In this document: positions 53,509 through 62,200 of the stretch, one piece after another | Position numbering within the stretch: the first letter of the stretch is position 1 | How the letters are laid out: every line of letters begins with the position of its first letter | Source: Streptomyces fulvorobeus | GTDB taxonomy: Bacteria > Actinomycetota > Actinomycetes > Streptomycetales > Streptomycetaceae | Assembly: GCF_013167895.1 (NCBI RefSeq) | Contig: NZ_BLWC01000001.1 | Location: forward strand, 6,386,001 to 6,450,000 | Direction of reading: 5' to 3' | Length of the DNA stretch: 64,000 nucleotides | Program-made: the position numbers and the translations under genes | Notes under the pieces: generated by a model | What the model was told of the DNA's origin: nothing | Seen by the model: only the letters and a program-made list of their open reading frames with translations | Databases searched by the model: none

Positions 53509-54912
53509 TCAGTCGTTGGCGAGAGCGGGTTCGGACAGGACGGGAAGGCCGAGAAGGAGATCCGCGGCGGCGGCCCGGCCGCCCGCGGCCCGCAGCAGCT
53601 TCGAGAAGTGCTCGGCACGCTCGCGGAACGTGCTGTCCGTGAGCACCCGGGTGATCTTGTCGACGACGTCGTCGGCGTCGACGGTCTGCGGGTGGTCGAG
53701 GGTCAGGCTGACCCCGAAGTCCTGGCCCCGCACCGCCTGGTCGTCGCAGTCGACCCACAGCGGACGTACCACCAGCGGCTTACCGAAGTACAGGCCCTCG
53801 TGGTAGCCGTTGCCGCCCGCGTGGGTGAAGAAGACCTCGACCTTCGGATGGGCCAGCACATCGAGCTGGGAGGGGACCCAGTTCTCGATCCGCAGATTGT
53901 CCGGCAGCTCCTCGCGCGGCGGCAGCAACTCCTGCTGCTCCTTGGGGAGTTTCCACAGGACGGAGTGTCCGTCCGCCAGCCGCCGCGCCACGTCCACCAG
54001 CGCGCCGACCTGCTCGCGCGTCAGCCGGGTTATCGTGCCGAAACCCATGTAGACCACGGACTGCTGGGCGTCGAGCCAGTCGGAGAGACCGTCGTCGTCC
54101 GGAGCCTGCGGCAGCGGCGGCACCATGGCGCCGACAAGCCGCATCTTGTCCGGCACCGGGAAGGGGTAGTCCAGCTCGGGCACCGAGTAGCACAGCACCA
54201 TCTCGGAGTGGTCGATCCGCGCCATCATCTGGCGTGCCTCGGGCGAGATCCCCAGCTCCTTGCGGATCCGGTTGTCCTCCTCGACCACCTTGCGCATCGA
54301 GGAGGTCATGAACATCCCCAGCGTCCGCAGCCTGAACAGCTGGTTCTCCACCCGCTGCGCGAACGTCATGTCCAGCGGCAGCCCGGAGTGCGGCACCGGG
54401 AAGCCGCCCGGTGTGTACGACTTGGCGAACGGAACGTGCGATGTCAGGACATTGCTCGGCACGAACGGGACGCCGAGCACAAAGGGAATGCCCTTCGTGA
54501 TGGCCAGCTCGTATCCGAACTGGCACATGGACTCGATGACCATCAGCGCCGGCCGCACCTCGTCGACAATGGCTTCGAGGCGCTTGTACTTCTCCACCCG
54601 GGACGCCGGTTCGAAGGAGTGCTTGATGACCGCGCGGTGCGCCTTGAACCGCGAGCGCTGCGTCACCTCGCGGTAGGTCTCGTCGTCCCAGGTGACGGCC
54701 GACATCTGCGGCACCACCTCACCGAGCGAAGCGAATTCCACGGGCGTTTTCACCGTGGCCGCGGCGATATCGGAGCGGCCTTTTTCGTCGGTCGCGAACC
54801 ACAGATCCTCCACACCGCGGCGGGACAATTCCTCCGCGAGTACGAGCAACGGGTTCAGGAGACCGCTTTCGGCATAGCTGACGAACAGGATAGGCCGCCG
54901 ACTCGAGCCCAT
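53509..54912 (-). CDS. nysDI: Glycosyltransferase, NysDI-like mycosaminyltransferase (GT1 family)
   Basis: A 467-residue GT-B glycosyltransferase predicted to attach mycosamine to the C19 hydroxyl of the macrolactone. The N-terminal half (acceptor side) starts with SRRPILFVSYAESGLLNPLL. The C-terminal half (nucleotide-sugar side) has VVYMGFGTI and the donor motif THAGGNGYHEG at about residue 362, related to the UDP-glycosyltransferase signature. Start ATG 54912 is chosen over an in-frame ATG 18 codons upstream because GGAGGG lies 8 nt before it and the upstream extension is Cys/Arg-rich and unlike the family. It is the first gene of the minus-strand operon and shares a 245-bp divergent region with the loading PKS gene. 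Confidence 0.93.
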   Translation of the reverse strand: MGSSRRPILFVSYAESGLLNPLLVLAEELSRRGVEDLWFATDEKGRSDIAAATVKTPVEFASLGEVVPQMSAVTWDDETYREVTQRSRFKAHRAVIKHSFEPASRVEKYKRLEAIVDEVRPALMVIESMCQFGYELAITKGIPFVLGVPFVPSNVLTSHVPFAKSYTPGGFPVPHSGLPLDMTFAQRVENQLFRLRTLGMFMTSSMRKVVEEDNRIRKELGISPEARQMMARIDHSEMVLCYSVPELDYPFPVPDKMRLVGAMVPPLPQAPDDDGLSDWLDAQQSVVYMGFGTITRLTREQVGALVDVARRLADGHSVLWKLPKEQQELLPPREELPDNLRIENWVPSQLDVLAHPKVEVFFTHAGGNGYHEGLYFGKPLVVRPLWVDCDDQAVRGQDFGVSLTLDHPQTVDADDVVDKITRVLTDSTFRERAEHFSKLLRAAGGRAAAADLLLGLPVLSEPALAND

Positions 54913-55032
54913 GGACAACACCCTCCGGAAGTGGCAGCCCCAACGGCAGGCGCCACAGGTCTCCACTCGGCCGGTCGCCGGGTGGCCGCGCCGCGCGTTG
55001 AAGCGGAGCAGTTACTTGGTCTCACACCACGT

Positions 55033-55048
55033 TCCGGAGAATCCCTAG
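55033..55048. promoter_or_regulatory. Candidate PAS-LuxR (PimM/NysRIV-type) operator
   Basis: The 16-mer here fits the published PimM consensus CTVGGGAWWTCCCBAG at 12 of 16 positions. Its right half (AATCCCTAG) is a perfect match to WWTCCCBAG. By hand alignment only; function is inferred from family knowledge of polyene clusters. Confidence 0.5.
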
Positions 55049-55074
55049 TCTTCCGTGCGGAGTCCTTGAATTCC

Positions 55075-55108
55075 TTAGGGAAAAGTACAGCGTTCACGCC
55101 CCTACGAT
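55075..55108 (+). promoter_or_regulatory. Candidate promoter of the loading PKS gene with activator half-site
   Basis: TACGAT at 55103-55108 resembles a vegetative -10 box. No TTGACA-like -35 is present at the right distance. Instead TTAGGGAAA (55075-55083), 7 of 9 to the left half of the PAS-LuxR operator, overlaps the -35 position, which would fit activator-dependent transcription. Confidence 0.4.
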
Positions 55109-55157
55109 CCGGAACACAGAGGTGTCCGGGCCCGACTTCCTAGGGGTGTGCAACGTC

Positions 55158-58100
55158 ATGACGATCGGAGCCGACGAAGACCCGGTAGTGGTCGTCGGGA
55201 TGGCATGCCGCTACCCGGGGGGAGTGCGCTCCCCGAGGAGCTGTGGGACCTGGTCCTGTCGGGCCGTGACGCGATCTCCGGCTTCCCGGCGGACCGCGGC
55301 TGGGACCTGGAGGCGCTGGCCGGTGAGGGGCCGGGCCGCAGTGTGACCCGCGAGGGCGGTTTCCTGTACGGGGCCGCCGACTTCGACGCCGGATTCTTCG
55401 GCATGTCACCGCGCGAGGCCGTCTCCACCGACCCGCAGCAGCGGCTGGTGCTGGAAACCGCCTGGGAGGCGATCGAACGGGCGGGGATCGACCCCCACGG
55501 CCTGAACGGCAGCCCGACCGGTGTGTTCGTCGGCACCGGCGGCCAGGACTACGCCACCGTCACCCAGCGGTCCCCGGAGGACCTCGCGGGCCATGCCATG
55601 ACCGGCCTGTCGCCGGCCGTCGCCTCCGGGCGGCTCGCCTACACCCTGGGCCTCGAAGGGCCCGCGGTCACCGTCGACACCGCCTCCTCCTCCTCGCTGG
55701 TCGCCCTGCACTGGGCGGCGCGCTCGCTGCGCGCGGGGGAGTGCTCGATGGCGCTGGCCGGCGGTGTCACGGTGATGTCCACCCCGGTGGGCTTCGTCGG
55801 CTACTCCCGCCAGGGCGGGCTGGCCCCCGACGGGCGCTGCAAGGCGTTCTCCGAGGACGCGGACGGCACGGCCTGGGCCGAGGGGGTCGGCGTCGTCGTC
55901 CTGGAACGGCTCTCCGGCGCACGGGCCCGCGGCCACCGGGTGCTCGCCGTCCTGCGCGGCAGCGCCACCAACCAGGACGGTGCCTCCAACGGCCTGACCT
56001 CCCCCAGCGGCCGGTCGCAGGAGCACGTGATCCGCCAGGCACTGGCCGACGCGGGACTCCGCGCCTCCGACGTCGACATGGTCGAGGCACACGGCACCGG
56101 CACGAAGCTCGGCGACCCCATCGAGGCGCAGGCGCTGCTGGCGACGTACGGACAGGACCGCCCGCCCGGCCGGCCGCTGCGGCTGGGTTCCCTCAAGTCG
56201 AACATCGGGCACGCCCAGGCCGCGGCCGGCATCGCGGGATTCATCAAGACGGTGATGGCCCTGCGCCACGGTGTGATGCCGCGGACCCTGCATGTCGGCA
56301 GGCCCACCTCCCACGTCGACTGGACGGACGGCGCCGTCGAGCTGCTGACCGAACAGGCCCCGTGGCACCCCGTGGGACGGCCGCGGCGCGCCGGCGTGTC
56401 GTCCTTCGGCATCAGCGGCACCAACGCGCACGTCATCGTCGAGCAGGCCCCGAGGAGCCGGAGCGGCCCTCGCCCGCCCCGCGCCCGCGGTGGTGCCCTG
56501 GGTCGTATCGGCCCGGACCGAAGCGGCGCTGGCGGACCAGCTGACCCGGCTCGGCGACTTCGTGGCCGACGCCCCCGGCCTCACCGCCCTCGACATCGGC
56601 CATTCCCTGGCGACGGGCCGCGCCGCGCTCCGGCACCGCGCGGCCCTGCTCGCACACGGGCCGCACGGGCAGGACGTGACGGAAGTCGCCCGCGGCGAGG
56701 CCGGTGACGGCGCCGTGGCGATCCTCTTCCCCGGCCAGGGCAGCCAGCGCCTGGGCATGGGACGCGAACTCCACGCGCGCTTCCCGGTCTTCGCGCGCGC
56801 CCTGGACACGGTGGTGGACGAACTGGACCGGCACCTCGACCGCCCGCTGCGCGACATCATGTGGGGCGAGGACCCGAAGGAGCTGGACCGTACGGGCTGG
56901 ACCCAGCCCGCGCTGTTCGCCGTCGAGACGGCCCTGTTCCGGCTGGTGGAGTCCCTGGGCATCCGGCCCGCCGTGGTGGGCGGCCACTCGGTCGGTGAGA
57001 TCACCGCGGCCCATGTCGCGGGCGTCCTCCCGCTGGCCGACGCCTGCCGGCTGGTCGCCGCGCGCGCCGCACTGATGCAGGCCCTGCCCGCCGGCGGCGC
57101 GATGGTCGCCGTGCAGGCCGCCGAGGACGAGGTCCTGCCGCTGCTCGCCGGCCGCGCCGACCGGGCCTCGGTCGCCGCGGTCAACGGGCCCGCGTCCGTG
57201 GTGATCGCGGGCGAGGAGAGCGCGGCCCTGGAGATCGCCGCACACTTCGCCGACCAGGGGCGCAAAACCAGCCGGCTGCCGGTGTCGCACGCCTTTCACT
57301 CGCCGCTGATGGATCCGATGCTGGCGGACTTCCGTGGCGTCGTGGAGTCCCTTACCTTCCACGAGCCGACCGTCCCGGTCGTCTCCAACCTCACCGGCGC
57401 ACCGGCCAGCACCCTGCTGTGCACCCCCGACTACTGGGTACGCCATGTGCGCGAGGCGGTGCGCTTCGCCGACGGTGTCACCGCGCTCGGCGAGGAGAAC
57501 GTGGACGTCCTGCTGGAGCTTGGCCCCGGCAGCGCACTGAGCGCCATGGCCAGGGAGAGCCTCGGTGAGGCTGCCCGATCCATGACCGTCGTCCCCACGC
57601 TGCGCAAGGACCAGCCCGAGGAGGCCGCTCTCGTCGCCACCCTGGGCCGGCTGCACACCGCCGGGGTCCCCGTCGACTGGACGGCCTTCTTCGCGGACAC
57701 CGCCGCCCGGCGGGTCGACCTGCCGACCTACGCATTCCAGCACGAGCGCCACTGGCCCGCCCCGCCCGCGGGCGCCGGAAACCGGGGGACGGGCGCCACC
57801 GGGCACCCGCTGCTCGGCGGCACCCTGGAACTCGCCGACGGCGAGGGCCTGGTGTTCACCGGGGAGCTCTGTGCCCGCACCCACCCCTGGCTCGCCCAGC
57901 ACGTCATCGCCGGACGGATCACGCTGCCGCAAACGGTCCTGCTCGAGCTGGTGGTCCGGGCCGGCGACGAGGCGGGCTGCGACCGGGTCGAGGAACTGAT
58001 CCCCACCCGGCCGCTGGTCCTGACCGAGGACCGCTCCGTACGTCTGCAAGTGCGCCTCGGTGCGGCGGACGGCATCGGGCGGCGCGCCGTCACCGTCCAC

Positions 58101-59246
58101 TCCAGGCCGGAGGGCGCCGTCGACGAGCCGTGGACCCGGCACGCGACGGGTGTCCTCGTCCCCGCTCACGAGGGGCCGCCGGTCTGCGCGGACCTCGGCT
58201 CCGACGTCTGGCCGCCGCGGGGCGCCGACCCGGTGGAGCTGGAGGGGTACTACAAACGCCTCGCCGACCAGGGCTTCGCGTACGGCCCGGCCTTCCGGGG
58301 GCTGCGCGCGCTGTGGCGCCGCGGCGAGGAGACCTTCGCCGACGTCGCCCTGCCCGCCGAGGCGGCCGACGCTGCCGCGTACGGACTGCACCCCGCCCTG
58401 CTGGACGCCGCGCGGCACGCCGCCATGACGGAGGACGGCAGCTTGCCGGACCGCTGGCGCGGAGTGTCCCTGCACGCGGCGGGCGCCTCTGCCCTGCGGG
58501 TGCGGATCGCCCCCTGCACGGACGAGCCGGGCAGCGTGCTGCGGCTCGCTGCCGCCGACTGCTGCGGGGCCCCGGTGCTCACCGCCGAGAGCCTGCGGGT
58601 CCGCCCGCTGTCGGCCGACGAGTTCCTCCCCGTTCTGCCGATCCCCCGGCTCAGGGCGGGGACGGACTCTGTCACCACCCGCACCACTCGGCCACCGGCA
58701 GCCGCACCGGGCGCGGGGGACGACCGCGCGCCCGCCCTGTCCGAGCAGCTGGAGCGGCTCCCCGAGGCCAAGCGGGAGCGCCATCTGCTCGCTCTCGTAA
58801 GGACCGAGGCCGCCGCGGTGCTCGGCCACGGCAGCCCGGACGCCATCGGCGCCCACCAGGCATTCAAGGAGCTGGGCTTCGACTCCCTCGCGGGCGTCGA
58901 GCTCTGCGACCGGCTCGGCGCACTCGCCGGCCGGACCCTGCCCAGCACCCTCGTCTACAACTTCCCGACCCCCGCACGGCTCGCCGGCCGTCTCGCGACG
59001 GTCCTCGCGGCGCCCGCCGCCCCGGCGACGGGGTCCGCCAGCGACGAGATCGCCAGGTTCGAGGCTGTCGTCCAGGCGGCGTCGGACGGTTCCGAACGCC
59101 GGATGATCGCCGACCGTCTGGAGAAACTCGTCTCCGCCCTGCGGCAATCCAGCCCCTCCTCGCCGAGCACGTCCGGCGAGGACATCGACACGGTGTCGGT
59201 CGACAGACTGCTCGACATCATCGATGAAGAGTTCGAAACCACATAA
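55158..59246 (+). CDS. nysA: Loading polyketide synthase, NysA-like: KS(Ser)-AT-DH-ACP, read through three single-base frameshifts
   Basis: This protein primes the assembly line with acetate made by decarboxylating malonyl-ACP. Start ATG 55158 gives MTIGADEDPVVVVGMAC, the normal KS entry, with no docking domain, as expected for a first protein; AGGGG lies 11 nt upstream. Corrected length is 1363 residues, close to NysA/AmphA. Domains by corrected residue: KS with Ser177 in place of the catalytic Cys (DTASSSS; codon 55685-55687), AT (Ser 612, HAFHS 712-716, malonyl), DH (His 916, Asp 1084, motifs intact), ACP Ser 1244, and a C-terminal docking helix (SVDRLLDIIDEEF). The Ser-type KS with AT-DH-ACP is the hallmark of polyene loading modules. 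As written, the frame breaks at 55231-55234, 56448-56451 and 56477-56480; each is repaired by one extra C. The intact homology on both sides argues for sequence error rather than a pseudogene. Confidence 0.92.
55231..55234 (+). other. Frameshift site 1 in the loading PKS: C-run of four where five are expected
   Basis: The KS start is read in one frame up to GVRSP, and the continuation EELWDLVLSGRDAIS is in another. One added C gives the normal R-S-P-E-E-L-W seen in the other KS domains. Confidence 0.85.
56448..56480 (+). other. Frameshift sites 2 and 3 in the loading PKS: two C-runs of four in the KS-AT linker
   Basis: After VIVEQAP the frame changes at the run 56448-56451 and again at 56477-56480. 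Adding one C to each gives a linker reading EQAPEEPERPSPAPAPAVV followed by PWVVSARTEAAL, exactly like neighbouring modules (APAVVPW). The net effect of both is needed to enter the AT frame. Confidence 0.8.
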
Positions 59247-59289
59247 GAATTGCTGCTTTCGTTCGCGACCCGATGATGAGGACGGACCG

Positions 59290-62200
59290 GTGCCAGAAGA
59301 CCAGCAGGACAAAGTCGTCGACTACTTGAGGCGAGTCACTTCCGATCTCCGTCGTGCGCGTCAGCGCATCGGAGAACTGGAACTCAAGGACAATGAGCCC
59401 ATCGCCATTGTCGGAATGAGCTGCAGGCTGCCCGGCGGAGTCCGCTCCCCTGAGGCCCTGTGGGAACTCGTCGCATCCGGTGGCGACGCCATATCGGGAT
59501 TCCCCTCGGACCGCGGCTGGGACATCGACCGGCTCACCGGGTCCGGCGAAGGAAACAGCGCCACCCACGAAGGCGGATTCCTTTACGAGGCGCCCGAATT
59601 CGACGCCGGCTTCTTCGGCATCTCCCCGCGCGAGGCACTGGCCATGGACCCCCAGCAGCGACTGCTGCTGGAAGTGACCTGGGAGGCCCTGGAGCGCGCG
59701 GGGATCGCCCCGACCGCGCTGCGCGGCAGCCGTGCCGGGGTGTTCGTCGGCGCCTACCACTGGGGCGCGCCCTCGGCGGCCGCCGCGGGCGAACTCCAGG
59801 GACACGCCCTGACCGGCACCGCCGCCAGCGTGCTGTCGGGACGCATCGCCTACACCCTGGGGCTCGAAGGTCCCGCCCTCACGGTCGACACCGCCTGCTC
59901 CTCCTCGCTGGTCGCCCTGCACGTCGCGGCGCAGTCGCTGCGCAACGGCGAGTCCTCGCTCGCCGTCATCGGCGGCGTCACCGTGCTCAGCGAACCCTCG
60001 GTCTTCGTGGAGTTCAGCAAGCAGGGCGGCCTGGCCGCCGACGGGCGCTGCAAGGCGTTCTCCGAGGACGCGGACGGTACGGGCTGGGGCGAGGGCGTCG
60101 GCGTACTCGTCGCGGAACGCCTCTCGGACGCCCGGCGCAACGGCCACCGCGTCCTCGCGGTGCTGCGCGGCTCGGCGGTCAACCAGGACGGTGCCTCCAA
60201 CGGCCTCACCGCCCCCAACGGCCCCTCCCAGGAACGCGTGGTCCACCAGGCCCTCGCCACCGCCGGACTCACCGGCGCCGACATCGACGCCGTCGAGGCG
60301 CACGGCACGGGCACCAGGCTCGGCGACCCCATCGAGGCGCAGGCCCTGCTGGCCACCTACGGTCAGGGCCGCGACCCCGAGCGCCCGCTGTGGCTCGGCT
60401 CGCTCAAGTCCAACATCGGTCACACCCAGGCCGCCGCCGGAGTCGCCGGCGTCATCAAGATGGTCATGGCGCTGCGCAACGGGGTGCTGCCCGCGACCCT
60501 GCACGCGCAGACGCCCTCCTCGCACGTCGACTGGTCCTCCGGTGCGGTACGCCTCCTGACCGACTCCGTGACCTGGCCGGTCACCGGACGGCCGCGCCGC
60601 TGCGCGGTGTCCTCGTTCGGCATCAGCGGCACCAACGCCCACGCCCTGCTGGAGGAGGCCCCCGGGCCGGCCGGGACGGACGAGCCCGCCGCGGCGCCCT
60701 TCACCGCCGCCGCCCTGCCCTGGATCCTGTCCGGCCGCGGCGAGCCGGCGGTCCGTGACCAGGCCGCCGCCCTGGTGGCGCACCTGGAGAGCGCCCCGCC
60801 GGCGCGGCCGGCCGACGTCGGCCACACCCTGGTCGCCTCGCGCGCGCTTCTGGAGAACAGGGCCGTGGTGGTCGGCGCCGACCACGAGGAACTCCTCGCC
60901 GGGACCACCGCCCTGGGCACCGGTCAGTCCTGGCGGGATCTCGTCCAAGGCACGGCCGACGTCGAGGGCAGGACGGTGTTCGTCTTCCCCGGCCAGGGCT
61001 CCCAGTGGGTGGGCATGGGTGCCCGGCTGCTGGAGGAGTCACCGGTCTTCGCCGAGCGGATCGCCGAATGCGCCACCGCGCTCGGCGCGTTCGTGGACTG
61101 GTCCCTGGAGGATGTGCTGCGCGGCGCGGACGGCGCACCGTCCCTGGAGCGCGTCGACGTCGTACAGCCCGCGTCCTTCGCCGTGATGGTCTCCCTCGCC
61201 GCCCTGTGGCGCGCCCACGGGGTGGAGCCCGACGCGGTCGTCGGCCACTCGCAGGGCGAGATCGCCGCGGCCGTCGTCTCCGGCGCGCTCTGCCTGGAGG
61301 ACGGCGCCCGGGTGGTCGCGCTGCGCAGCCGAGCGATCGGCCGCACCCTGGCCGGCCACGGCGGGATGATGTCGATACCGCTCCCCGTCGACGAGGTCGA
61401 GGGCCGGCTGACGGACTGGCAGGGCCGGGTGTCGGTCGCCGCCGTCAACGGGCCGCGCTCGGTGATCGTCTCCGGCGAGCCCGGCGCGCTGGACGAACTC
61501 TGGGCGCTGCTGACGGCCGAGGACATCCGGGTGCGCCGCGTCGCGGTGGACTACGCCTCGCACTCCGCGCAGGTCGAGAACCTCCGCGACGAACTCCTCG
61601 ACGTCCTCGCACCGGTCGCCCCACGCACCAGCGACGTCCCGTTCTTCTCCACGGTGACCGGCGACTGGCTGGACACCAAAACGATGGACGCTGCCTACTG
61701 GTACACGAACCTGCGCCGGACAGTACGGTTCGCCGAAGCGGTCGGTGACCTGCTCGCCGACGGCCACCGCGCGTTCATCGAGGTCAGCTCGCACCCCGTA
61801 CTGACCATGTCGGTACAGGACATGACCGAGGCGTACGGCGAGCCGGCCGTCGCCACCGGCACGCTGCGCCGTGGACGCGACGGACTCGCGCGCTTCCTGC
61901 TTTCCGCCGCCGAGGTCCACGTACGCGGCATCGACGTCGACTGGGCCGGGCTCTTCACGGGCACCGACGCCCGCCGCATCGACCTGCCCACCTACGCCTT
62001 CCAGCACGAACGCTTCTGGAACACCCCCGCCGCGGACGACCGGGACGCCACAGCCGACCCGCAGGACGCCCGGTTCTGGGCGGCCGTCGAGGGGGAGGAC
62101 CTCAGCGCGCTGGCCTCGACCCTGCGGACGGACGAGGACGCGGTGGCCGCCGTGCTGCCCGCCCTGTCCTCCTGGCGCAAGTCGCGCAACGAAGCGACCA

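Larger units (their letters stand above)
54913..55157. promoter_or_regulatory. Divergent control region between glycosyltransferase and loading PKS genes
   Basis: 245 bp without a convincing gene. It is visibly less GC-rich than its flanks between about 55010 and 55110, as expected for promoters. It contains the operator-like and promoter-like elements listed separately. It must drive the DI-DII-N-M group leftwards and the A-B group rightwards. Confidence 0.8.

Noticed and set aside
53608..55143. Plus-strand open frame opposite the glycosyltransferase
   Set aside because: It would run through the divergent promoter region and has no family resemblance; the minus-strand glycosyltransferase is clear.
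55148..56707. GTG 55148 as start of the loading PKS
   Set aside because: It gives an Arg-rich N-terminus with no KS entry sequence; ATG 55158 in the other frame gives the proper KS start.
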